Assembly (NCBI GenBank): GCA_033439265.1
Contig: JAVTVX010000031.1
Span: forward strand, 357,501 to 421,500
Length of the DNA stretch: 64,000 nucleotides
Direction: 5' to 3'
Origin: Dillenia suffruticosa
Lineage: Eukaryota; Streptophyta; Magnoliopsida; Dilleniales; Dilleniaceae
The notes below the pieces were generated by a model, which was given only the letters and a program-made list of their open reading frames with translations, made no database searches and was not told the origin of the DNA. The position numbers were made by a program, and so were the translations under genes. Positions 22,787 through 35,300 of the stretch are shown here, piece after piece (within the stretch, counting starts at the first letter, position 1; the number at the start of each line of letters is the position of its first letter).

Positions 22787-25110
22787 TTACCATACAACCA
22801 AAACCAATGCTAGGAAAACAACACAAAGAATGTTGAGCGTGGGACGGTATCCTAACATAGAGGACTCAGAAACCAATGTTTTCTGAAGATCTCGGATGCT
22901 CCAAGGAAAGCAAATATCTCCATCACCATTGTAACATTTTGTTACCAAAATTTTATTTGCAGCTTCTGTCAAATGTAACTTATCCCAAAATAGTGTTTTC
23001 AACCTATCCTGGCATGGCACGCCCTTAAGTACACAAAAACCCCCAGGACTTTGTACAGGACAACATGAATTTGTAACATCTGAGAACCCTGAAAAGAGAG
23101 GGAAAAAAAAAATCAATCATCCTTTTGTATTCTTTGCTGGAAGCTTGCATGAAAAATCATTAGGTGAAACTATCTTCCATGATCACTTTCCATTTTAGTG
23201 AATAGTAATTTTATCTAAAAACAATGAAGATATTTGCTGCAGTGCTAATATAAGTGGGCCAATGAATAATTAATTTCTCATAAAGAAAAACAGATTGAAG
23301 CTTTACCATATTTTCTGGTATTTATGATTTCATGGACAAGCTTGTAGGTGTTGGCAATAGTGAAAGTGGAACCACTTAGCTGGCAATTGAGGTAATCCAT
23401 TTTATCAGTGAGCTTGCCATTGTAAAGGCTCACAAGCCGATTGATGTCTTCATTGCACTTCGCTTTCGAGTCTGAAGTTGTTGTCAACCAAATTGGATAG
23501 CATCCCAGGGGCCCTATATTAAATACTAGAAACCTTCTCGCTCCCAACTCATACAAACGCTGCAACCACATATACATATATTGAACTGGTAAAAAATTAG
23601 CTATTCAATGTTTGTATAATACATACATGTTAAAAGCACACAAACATGGTAGACTAAATAGCGTTCATTCACTAAGAGATAGAGGAGTAAGTTTACTGTA
23701 TCAATAAAGAGATGCCAGGTATAGAGAGGGGGGGGGGGAAGATACCACTCAAAAACCTCCTGATACACCCAAAATTAGAATGTGTCAAAATAAAAAATTC
23801 ATCTGCCCTCAAGTCACCCCAGAATATACTTCTTAGTTTCAGATTCATGAGGAGATGGAGGAGAGAGTTCACTTATGTCAATAAAGATATACAAATCATA
23901 GATAAAAAAAAAAAAGATATGCCACTCAATAGAGGAGTAAGTTCACTTATGCCAATAAGGAAATACAAGGTATAACCCGGGGGGGGGGGATATGCCACTC
24001 AAAAGCCTCCTGCTACACCAAAACTACAGAGGGTAAAAAACTACAACTCCACGGTCCCCATGGGGCCCCAAGATATTCTTCTTATTTTTAGAGCATCCAT
24101 ATGAATTTAAAACACAATTTAAGGCTTTCAATAATAAGCCACCCACCCAACTTTGGCTTCAGTCCAAAATAATTACTAATAAATGAGAGTATATACCTGG
24201 AGCTGGACTGTAAGATTGCCCATCAAGTGATCAAGGTATAGATCAAACTTGGTTTCATTATGGTCGGCTCGGGGAACAAGGTGCATCAAATCATTGTTGC
24301 CTATAGACACAGCAAACAGAGCTAGGGATAAATACCGGGTTCTGTTTTCCACTGTTATCTCAATGTGTCTGTACACAGTCTCTTCGAACAAATCCACTTG
24401 TCTCGCTATCTCCATGCTCAACCCCTGCATGTTCATTTGACACCAGGCTCACATCTTTCATACTCTATCCCAAGCAACTTTCGCAATTGGAAAAAAAAAT
24501 CTCAATGATTACTTCCTCCATTCCACTTCAAGTTTTCTTTACGAGAATTGACTAAATTATCCTTTTATCATTATAATATATATATTCTTATTTGCAAAAT
24601 GATTTATGAAGAAAATGAATACTCCATGTAAATAGACGAGCACCAAGATTTTCTTACTGTTGTGGGTTCGCGAGGAGGCCGGATGGTAGCGGAGCCATAG
24701 GCATAATTGAAACCTGACTCTGATCCATTCATTTTTGTTGCATCATCAGCTTCCAAGTATGGAATCCCAGGCTTAAAACCAAGAAGATTATCTGCCATAT
24801 CATTTAATTTTCTTTAAAAAATTCCATACAAGAAAAGAAGAAAATTGTTGAGGGTACTTTTTATCTTACCCAAGAAATCTGAAATTGATAGGCCATTTGA
24901 AAATCTTGCATGATAGAGATGGTAAGGAAGATCAATGCCGTATGGCATGTGAGTTTTGCCGGAAGAGGGGGATTGAGCAGCCATGTTGGAGTCGCCAAAG
25001 GTGTACAAAGCTGTGAAGGGCTGAGCTTCAAACATGTCTACCAAGAAGCCAAGCTGAATTAGGAGAAGAAATGAGAGGAGATTGAATATGGATGCAGAGG
25101 TGTTTCCCAT
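22787..25110 (-). CDS. GDSL esterase/lipase (SGNH hydrolase), five exons
   Basis: Exons 25110-24870, 24791-24658, 24424-24197, 23559-23307 and 23088-22787 all join at GT-AG sites with matching phases and give a 385-residue protein. Residues 1-30 form a secretion signal (hydrophobic LLSFLLLIQLGFLV). SGNH motifs are present: FGDSN with the nucleophile Ser at 41, GSATI with the Gly, SIGNND with the Asn, and DKLHLTEAAN with the Asp and His of the triad, where most relatives have DGxHPTEAAN. The family hydrolyses ester and lipid substrates in the cell wall or apoplast. The protein ends in an unusual hydrophobic tail (LNILCVVFLALVLVVW), so a membrane or GPI anchor is possible. It is divergent from SmD1. 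Confidence 0.93.
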
Positions 25111-26317
25111 TTGTGTTCGGAAGAAGTTTTGGAGTCGGCTCTAAAATAGTCTCTTGTCCGTCTCACCATCTCTTTTTCTCTGTTTTGAGTTTGCAATCAC
25201 CATTGACGTTAAGATTGTTGCCACCCAACTTCGGCCAACCCTAATGGGTTTGCCATGCTTTCTGATCGTGCTGTAATTAGAAAATCTCTCTCTCTCTCTC
25301 CCCCAAATAAATTTCAATTTTCTATTTTTAAACATGTATATTTATCCCCTATTGTGTTTATTTGCTAAAAAAATCTCCATTTTGAAATTATTTTCGGAAA
25401 TAAATCTAACAAAAAATCTTTGTTTTTTCAGGATTACCATTTTCTATTTTGTCCAAAAATATTTTCTTTTTGACCATTTTGAGAATTTTCGATGGAGACC
25501 CTTTTTTTTTTTTGGTCATAATCAACTTTAAAATATTGGTAAAAATATTTATTTTTTTAAAAGTCTTTTCTTTTTGAAAATTATTCTTTTATTATGAAAA
25601 TATTTTAAGAAAACCTAAATAAAAAAATATCAATGAGGGTTAAAATTCAATTTATGCATAAATTTCCATTTACATACAAATTTCGTATCACGGGAAAATA
25701 GTAAACGATATCTAAAATTTAGATTATTTGTTATCATCATTAAAGAATTATTAATTTGTAATTAAAAAATAATATTAATATGGAATTTAGTAAAATTAGT
25801 TATGTTTTTCAAAAAATTAATATATAAATTAAAATCATTATAATCATATTTAAAAATAATTTAAAACTGTTAAGTTTTTACCTACACCAGATAAAGTACA
25901 CCCGAGGTATAAATTATATATTTATTTAATAATAATTTTTATTTTTATATTTAATAATTATATATTTGATTATTTTAAAATTTTATTATAAAATATGATT
26001 ATTTTATTATTTTTAAAAAATAATTAAAAATTTTTTATATTTATATATTTATCTATATTTTTATATAATACCATTTTTTTTATCATTTTTCATTGGAATT
26101 TGGTAGAAAAATTAATTATGAAAAGGAACAATAATAAAAATAAAATGAACAACGAAAAAAGAATTATTGCAACAATTTCCGGTTGGATGGACAAATAATT
26201 GCGGAATGTTTGAGAGACAGAAAGATCGATAGAGAGGAGGGAGGGAGAGAGAATTCTTTGTCCGCTCTGCCTTCGTCGTCCCGCCCTCTTCTTCGGTTTC
26301 TTTCTGCTGCTGCTGCT

Positions 26318-26318
<1 letters not shown>
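25111..26318. promoter_or_regulatory. Bidirectional intergenic region between GDSL gene and SmD1
   Basis: About 1.2 kb separates the two divergent start codons. The GDSL side (25111-25320) has a (CT)n tract near 25287-25301. The centre (25340-26100) is very AT-rich and without recognisable genes; I see no distinct TATA box I would defend. The SmD1 5' UTR probably begins after about 26160. Confidence 0.4.

Positions 26319-26356
<38 letters not shown>
26319..26356 (+). repeat. (CT)n microsatellite in the SmD1 5' UTR
   Basis: Nineteen CT units stand immediately upstream of the SmD1 start codon, after a short (CTG)n run. Such CT-rich tracts are common in plant 5' UTRs. Confidence 0.9.
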
Positions 26357-26360
<4 letters not shown>

Positions 26361-26363
26361 ACA

Positions 26364-29300
26364 ATGAAGCTCGTCAGGTCAGTTTCAGTGGTATTCGCTT
26401 TTTCTCTCTTCGTACATTTTGTTTTTTTTCCTTTTATTTGACAAATATTATTAGGGTTTTGTTCCAAAATCTCAGGTTTTTGATGAAGCTGAACAACGAG
26501 ACTGTCTCCATTGAACTCAAAAACGGCACTGTCGTTCACGGCACCATCACAGGTCTCTCTCTTTCTCTCTCTCTGTACGATTATTGTTGCCCTATGGGTT
26601 TTCCATACAGCCTTAGGTAGTCGTTATGGTTCTATCTTCAATTATATCTCATCAATGTGTTTGTCAGTGATCAATTTAATTAAGAAAGAAGAAGTATAAA
26701 GGATTTTGGACGATGAAGGGGTAACCCTCTTCTGCGCTTTGAAAAACTACTGAGTGAAGAGAAGGGAAGGTTTAAGCTAAGATTTTGCAAACAAATTACC
26801 CTGCTAATGTCTAATCTTTAACTATATTTTGATAAGCATGGAGGGATAATTTTTTAGGGTTGTGACTGACTTTTGGCTTGGGTGGATTTGGCTTCTTTTG
26901 TAGATACTTTGCTTCTCTGTTTACTTGTACCGGGTGCAACCCCTTGGTGCGTGTTTTCTGGAAATCATAGGTGCAAAATTTTTTATTAATAGAAAAGATT
27001 TAACTAAAGTTTGCATTGTGTCAATCACATAAATGTACAAAGAAATCAAGTTCGCTTTTAGCAATTTAAACTCATAGAAGATTAGGGTTGCAGTTCCCCT
27101 TGGTAAAATGAGCACTATATTTGTACATAGAACACATATAGCATGGCCAAACACATATTTGTATCTGAGGCTGGTATGTAGAGCTTTCATTTTGAAGTTA
27201 GATGCTTGATATACTAGTGAAGTTTTAGGTTTTCTTTTCCCTTTTTTCTTGGTTCTCCTTTTAGGGGGTTGTGATGTGAAAGATGTTGCTAAGTTTTTGT
27301 TTGATGTATGTGGAACGATGGAAGATAAGAAAGTCCACATTTTATTCAATAGTGCTCAACATGCTTGTGCATATGATATTTTCTAGAAACCTGTTAATTA
27401 TTGATCTTCTTGTCTTGTTGGCCTTTTTTGTATCCACATGTTGGATTTTGAGGGTTTAAAATTTTCTTGTATGTTAGTTGTATATGTGATACAGCACGTT
27501 GGCAACAACCTCTTAAAGTTTACAAGAGACGTGCAAGATCAAAAGTACAAATTTTGGTTTGGTATATGGATGATAGCAAAGGATTTAATTGAGTTTTATT
27601 TTAAATATATTAGATCATATCTCTGGTGGTAGATAAGATTTATTTTGAATTTATTTTAGATTTATTTTGATTAGAATTGTTATCTTTAGATAGAGTCATA
27701 TATTTATATAAATTGGCTTTCCTCACAGGAGAAGAGTCATATTTGAGTAGGGTTTCTTAGGAGAAGAGTCATATTTGAGTTGGGTTTCTTAAACTTTATT
27801 TTTCCTATAAATAGGCACTTATGTAGCCTTTCAAAGGAGGATTTTTTTCTGATTAATAAATATTCTTCCAGATTGTGAGATGCGGTCTTCTCTTAGGTGT
27901 GAAGCCTAAGAATTTTAGGTTGCGATCTAGGCTTACTTTCCTAATTTTCCACTTTCATCGCTATTGTTTCACCCACTACGTTGTCCTGCGTCAGTTGGTA
28001 TCAGAGCTGAAACCTTCATTAATTTTAAGATTGTTTTCTCATACACAACCATGGTGACGAATGCTGAATTGAGTTCAAGAGTTGAACGCCTAGAAGGCAA
28101 TATGCAAGAAGTGAGAGAGCAATTAAAAACTTTAACTACAGCAATTGAAACACTGCTGAAAGGGCCAGCACCTCCCACAGATGAAGGGACATCTGCAGCT
28201 CCAACTATGGCAACACAAAACCTTCTAGTGGTACAGCCACATCCCCACAGAAGATCAGAACGTGACATGGCCGGAGACATCACACAGAAAATCAAGATTG
28301 AAGTCCCAAATTTCGAAGGCAAAATCGATGCTGTCATATTTTGTGATTGGTTTAGTTCTCTTGAAGAATTTTTTGACCGGTATGATATGGAGGACTCTCA
28401 ACGAATTCGATTTACTAAGATGAAGATGGTTGGACGGGCAAAGTTGTGGTGGAGTACAGTGGAGAGCAGCCTCCAACGACTAGGCCAACAACCTCTTAGA
28501 ACTTGGCAAGAGATGAAAGCTAAGTTACAAGAGAAATATTTACCTTACAACTATTTTGAATGGATGCGTGAAAGGGTTTTTACATTAAAGCAAGGCAGCA
28601 TAAGTGTGACCGAATACATGCAGCAATTTGAGGAACTCAAGATGCGGAGTCAAATGGAGGAAAGTGCAGAGCAAACAACAGCTCGATTTAAGGCAGGATT
28701 GCGAACAGATATTAAGCGAGAACTGGCTAAACAACCCATCTATGGTCTAGAGCATGCCTTCCAAACTACACTTGATGTCGAAGAATATTTAAACCATCTA
28801 AGTACTAAAAGAATTGGGGTTCAACGTGGAGAATTTGGAGCAAAGAGACAATTCCCACAAGATTGACAAGTCACAACAAGACCTAATGGAGCCAATCCCA
28901 ATAACAAAACGAATCAGGTAGGAGGAAAAGCCAATAAGGGTGTTACATGCTTCAAGTGTGGGGAGCAATGCCACATGGGTTTTCAATGCCCACAAAAGAA
29001 TAATTTACATATGGGTGCAGAGGGAACAGCAAAACAGGCAGCTGAGGACGATGAAGCAGACAACTCTTTTGACTATGGAGAATATCAGGATGATGATCAT
29101 GTAGATGATGATGAAGTGGACATATCACTAATGACAATGGTACGATGAATCCTAGCAGCTCCAAAGGCAAAGGAAGAAGACTGGAAGCGTACATCTATTT
29201 TTCAAACATTAGTGTGCTGTGGGAAACATGCTAAGAAGCTCATCATCGATGGGGGTAGCTGCATGAATGTGGTGTCTTCCACTGTTGAACGTCTCAAGTT

Positions 29301-32300
29301 ACCAACTAACACACACCCTCAGCCATATAAGGTTGCATGGATTGAAAACACAACTATCCCAGTGAGCAAACAGTGCCTCATCTCCTTCAGGTGTGGAGCT
29401 TATAGTGATTCCATCCTATGTGATGTCATCCCTATGCAAGTGACACACATTCTTTTGGGTCGCCCATGGTTTTATGACCGGAGTGTCAATCATAATGGCA
29501 GAGAGAATACTTACACATTCTCTTATGAGAATAAGCTCATTGTACTATAACCTATGAGCACTTTTGAGATAAGGAATTATGGGGGAAAACCGCCATCAGA
29601 ATCTGAGAGCAATGTTGGAGGCAACAAAAGACATCTCTATGTCCTAACAAAGGAGTTTGATATGGAAAGTCAAGAATCAAAGGTGGTATTTGCTGTTATC
29701 ACAAGAGAAGTCAGAAGTGCTGAAGATGTTCCTAGCAGCAGTATTCCTCCAGAAGCAGCAAAACTACTGGCTGAATTTGCTGATGTGGCACCTGAAGAAT
29801 TGCCTAACGAGCTTCCGCCTATGCGCAACATCCAACATGCTATTGATTTGATACCGGGAGCCCAATTACCAAATCTACCTGCCTATAGGATGAATCCAAG
29901 TGGGCATGAAGAGTTGAAGAGGCAAGTTGAAGAGCTGTTATCAAAGAGCTTTATTCGAGAGAGCTTAAGTCCATGTGCAGTCCCAACATTACTCACGCCA
30001 AAGAAAGATGGAAGCTAGCGTATGTGTGTTGATAGTCGAGCTATTAACAAGATTATCATCAAGTATAGGTTTCATATACCTAGATTGGATGATATGCTGG
30101 ATGTGATGAGTGGTTTCACTGTTTTCTCAAAATTAGATTTGAAGAGTGGATATCACCAAATCAGAATTAGACTAGGAGATGAATGGAAAACTGCTTTTAA
30201 AACCAGGGATGGTCTTTATGAGTGGTTGGTCATGCCTTTTGGACTTTCTAATGCTCCCAGCACATTTATGAGGTTCATGACCCAAATATTCCAACCATTC
30301 ATCGGATGATTTCTTGTTGTCTATTTTGATGACGTTCTAATATATAGCAAAGACAAAGAGCAACATATTTTTCACTTGCAGCAGATATTTAGAGTTTTTC
30401 GCCAAGAGAAGTGGTGTGCCGTCAAACAACCAAAAATAAAATACCTACTTCAAACAATACGAATATAGCGCGAGTAGGGTCGTATCCACAGAGAACGGTG
30501 GATCTATTTCTTTTAATAAAAATGAAAATAAAATATGGGGTGTTTTGATGAAATAATCTAAAATAACTAAGCAAACAAATCACTGCAAATCAATTCAGGT
30601 AAAACCTAGCCAAAGGAGTTATTTCCGCCTTGATGTGTTTGATTGATCATCGATACAAAAATTACTCGATATTATGCGAATAAATTGGTTATAGTCACTA
30701 AATACCACGAAACGACCAATCTCTCCGTACTTTTTCAGTAATCAAGATACCATCGTTAATTACTTCTCTAATCGAAAGACAACCCAAGAGACCTTCGTTG
30801 GATTTAATGTTCCGACAGCATTACGATCTAGAGAGACCCAATTCTAATCAGTAAATTCCAACCTGGATTTATTTAAATTAAATTACCTAATCTCTTGACA
30901 TAAATCCTACCGCTTGCGAGGTCATAATATTATGTCAATTACCACTCCATTAAAAACACACAAACCTTGCTATTTTTAAATGGTAGTAGACTATTCTAAG
31001 GTTATTAAATATAGGCCTCTATTTAACAATTCCAAAACAATCATAAACACTAAACATAGAGATTAAATAAATACCCACAAATATCAAGCAAATAAAATTA
31101 TTTAGATCTCACAATCATCATTCATCAAGGTTTCAATAATTCTTTGATTAGAAAAGAAATTAAAACAAAATCATCTAAAAAGAAAAACTCACAAATTAAA
31201 TTAAAAATGAAAAGAAGATGTTGGGCTACATGGACAATGGCTGCCGGCTGCTACTGTAGACGTGAATAGTGCTGCCCCCAAGGGGGCTGCCCGGCTGCCT
31301 CCTTCAAAAAGTTCTCTTCAATAATATGGAACACTCCTATATATATAAGAGTAGAAAACCCTAAAATTCCTTCCTTATTCAAATTGGTTTTTAAGAATGA
31401 ATAAAACTCTCTAAAAGATAATATTCTAAAAATTTAAAATAAAACAAAAGTTCCTAAAAACATGAAATTTACATTTTCAAAAATTTCTTTTCCTAAATAT
31501 TAGGAATGGAATAAAAATCTTCAATATCTCCAATTCCATCCCAATTTCCTCTTGAATGTGTAACTGGAAAAAGAAATTTTTACTGCAGTAAATCTTCAAA
31601 ACCTCTTGTTTGTCTCTTGAAATCCACATGCCCACGTGCTAATGAAAGAGTATTGCTGTCCAATTTTTCATACTTTACAAAATTACTCCAATTTAGCTTA
31701 TTTTTCTTCATTTTTCATAATAAGTCTCCTCCTAAATCAAATGTTACAAAACATAAATATTAGTATAATATTTATTCAAAAATAATACAAAATCAATCAC
31801 AAATATTACACTTATTTAACCTCTATCAAGAAGCTCTATATTAATTTGAAGAAGTGTTCATTTTTGAAGACCAACGTGGTTTTCATGGGTTATATTATTT
31901 CCTCAAAGGGAGTTGAGGTGGATCCTAGCAAGATTGAGGCAATTAAAACATGGCCAGCCCCTACAACTCTGCATGAAGTTAGGAGCTTTCATGGTCTGGC
32001 CACATTTTACAGGCGTTTCATTCGAAATTTCAGCACTATTATGGCTCCTATCACAGATTGTATGAAGCAAGGAGGATTTTCATGGACCAAGGCTGCATCC
32101 AAGGCCTTTGAAGAAGTCAAGAAAAGGATGACTGAAGCGCCAATTTTGAGATTGCTAGATTTTGACAAAGTGTTTGAAGTTGCCTGTGATGCTTCACACG
32201 TTGGTATTGGAGGAGTATTAAGTCAAGAGGGACATCCAATTGCCTATTTTAGCGAGAAACTAAATGAGGCAAAACAAAAGTATTCTAATTATGATCGGGA

Positions 32301-35300
32301 GTTCTATACAGTAGTCCAAGCCCTAAGATATTGGTGCTATTACTTGCTCCCAAAAGAGTTTGTCTTATACTCTGCCAATCGCCCTTCACTTAGTCGGAAA
32401 CAGCAAATCCTTACTTCCATGGCTGTTCAAGTGATTAGTTTTGAATCACTTAAGAGAGATTATTCATCTTGCAAGGATTTTAGCATCATATATGCTGAAT
32501 TACTTACTGGACAGCGAGCTAATTATCCTAATTTTTCTATATCAAATGGATATCTATTCAATGGAACACGATTATGTCCACCTAACACATCTTTGCGAGA
32601 AAAAGTTATTCGAGAACTTCATTTTGGAGGAGTAGCAAGGCACATTGGGTGAGATAAGATTGTGGCTCTTGTAGAAGATCGATTCTATTGGCCAAGTTTG
32701 AAGCGCGGTATTGCCAGAATTGTGGCCAAATGTCGGATATGCCAAATTTCAAAGGGAAGGAGGAAAAATACAGGTCTTTATACCCCTTTACCTATTCCAC
32801 ATGAACCATGGCAAGACTTAAGCATGGATTTTGTGCTAGGATTGCGCAAAACTATTAGGGGTTTTGATTCAATCTTTGTGGTAGTTGACCGCTATTCTAA
32901 GATGGCTCATTTCATTCCATGTTCAAAAACTTCGGATGCCCTTCATATAGCAAAACTTTTCTTTAGAGAAGTTGTGAGGCTTCATGGGATACCAGTTACA
33001 ATTGTTTGCTGAGTTCAAGGAAGGAGACATGGGCATGATTCGCCAAAGATCTGAGAGGTTTCCTAAGGGGCGATATAAGAAACTTCACTCAAGGAGTGCA
33101 GGTCCTTATAAAATCCTTAAGAGGATCAGTTCAAATGCGTATGTCCTTGACTTGCCAGATGATATAGGTATAAGCAATATCTTCAACATTGAAGATTTGA
33201 CCTTATACCATGGTGATGATTCACTTACAAATGACACTGTTGTTTCTAAGCTTCCATTGGGGCCACAATTGAAGCAGGAAGTTGAAGAAATTGTAGACTT
33301 CCAAGAAAATTATACTACAGATGGCATTTAACAGAAATTTCTAGTTAGGTGGAAGGGACATCCGCTTTCTGATTGCACTTGGGTTACAGAAATGGAGTTG
33401 CAGGAGATTAATCCGACTCTTTATGATAGCTTGCATGCTTTTAACTCACCAGAGTCGAGTTCTTTCAAGCCGGGGAGAGATGATACAGCACGTTAGCAAC
33501 AACCTCTTAAAGTTTACAAGAGACGTGCAAGATCAAAAGCACAAACTTTGGTTTGGGATATGGATGATAGTAAAGGATTTAATTGAAATTTATTTTAAAT
33601 ATATTAGATCATATCTTTGGTGGTAGATAAGATTTATTTTGGATTTATTTTGATTAGAATTGTTATCTTTACATAGAGTCCTATGTTTATATAAATTGAC
33701 TTTACTCACATGAGAAGAGTCATATTTGAGTAGGGTTTCTTAGGAGAAGAGTCATATTTGAGTAGGGTTTCTTAAGCCTTATTTTTCCTATAAATAGGCA
33801 CTTATGTAGCCTTTCAAAGGAGGATTTTTTTTTCTGATTAATAAACATTCTTCCAGATTATGAGATGCAGTCTTCTCTTAGGTGTGAAGCATAAGAACCC
33901 TAGGTTGCGATCTAGGCCTACTTTCCTAATTTTCCACTTTCATCGCTATTGTTTCACCCACTACGCTGTCCTGTGTCAATATGGCAAATAGGTTGTGTAT
34001 TTGTTGTGGAATTGTCCTCTGAAGCTCTAAAACTTCACTATGATTTTCAACATGTGAAATCTGGATATTATTTCCCCTTGTGAATTAGCTGGTAATCCTA
34101 TTCAGATGGAGCTAGAAGTTCTAATAAGTGTTAGAATAACAATCCAAAAATTCTCTTTAGGTTGTACTTTGTTGTTGTTTCTGAATCTACCATCTTGGTG
34201 TATGCCTAGACATTTGACCTTTTAATTCAACTAAATAAGCATTTTTTTGTTCATAAAACTAATGAAGGGTGATGATTATGATAATTTTCTTATTAGTGCT
34301 TGTTTTGTATATTGGAAGTATCTGGATGTTTTCTCATCACCGAGAGTATGGAGTTTAGTTTGTTTTGAACATTGTATGATACTATGAATTGCTATATTTT
34401 TCTTTGCTGGAGCTGATCTTTGACCTCTATTCAATATTTTTGTTCTTGCCAAAATTTTAAGATGTCCTGTGGCTCTTTGTGATGCTGTGGAGCACATGAG
34501 ACATTTCGATCACAAAAATACATTATCTTGACCTTTTTTAATTCAACTAAATAAGCATTTTTTGTTCATAAAACTAATGAGTGGTGATGATTGTGATAAG
34601 TTTCTTATTAGTGCTTGTTTTGTATATTGGAAGAATCTGGATGTTTTCTCATCACTGTGACTATATTCTTTAGTTGGTTTTGAACAAACGGTATGATACA
34701 TGGCATCTCTATATTGGTATTCTATCAACTTGTCATATTTTTTTGCTATGAATTGCTATATTATTCTTTGCTGAAGCTGATCTTTGACCTCTATTCAATA
34801 TTTTTGTTGCCGAAATTTTAAGATGTCCTGTGGCTCTTTGTGATGCTAACTGTGGAGCACGAGACATTTCGATCACAAAAATACGGCATCTTGGATGTAC
34901 AGAACTAAAATATCATAAAAAACTGAGCATTTATTTAGACAACAAACACATTTTGGGAGCGTTTAGTAACAGTTTTACAGTATAATGGTTCAAGTATACC
35001 AAACAATGGAGTGAATTATCCATAGAGCTTAGTCTAAACAGCCCAATCTTTATTGACATGGGTAAAGTAAGATAGCTATGGATATGTTTAAATTAATAAT
35101 TAGATAGAGAAAAAATATGATATGAGCCCTGTACAAGATCTGGTCATTAGATACTCTGTATAGAATTTCTCTCTTCTCTTGCTTTGCTAGTGTTTTCTCT
35201 CTCTTAGGCCCTAGGTTTGACAGCTGGCTAACAAGTTTCCTACCACACTTTTTTTATGAGAATTAGACTTGGCTTTTTCTTGATCACACCTTGTTTAAAT

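Larger units (their letters stand above)
27487..33978 (+). mobile_element. Ty3/gypsy chromovirus-type LTR retrotransposon (complete ends, dead ORF)
   Basis: LTRs at 27487-27993 and 33481-33978 start TGATACAGCACG and end GTCA, and are flanked by the exact 5-bp duplication ATATG (27482-27486, 33979-33983). A tRNA-Met primer site TGGTATCAGAGC lies at 27997-28008, 3 bases after the left LTR; a purine tract GGGGAGAGA precedes the right LTR. One continuous gag-pol frame (frame 1) runs from 28051 to 33012 but is cut by several in-frame stops, a nested solo LTR and internal deletions. By eye the LTRs differ at roughly 25-30 sites plus small indels. It lies in SmD1 intron 2 in the sense direction. Confidence 0.93.

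Noticed and set aside
26090-26620. Open frames on both strands across the SmD1 5' UTR
   Set aside because: They come from the (CT)n tract and overlap the better supported SmD1 exons.
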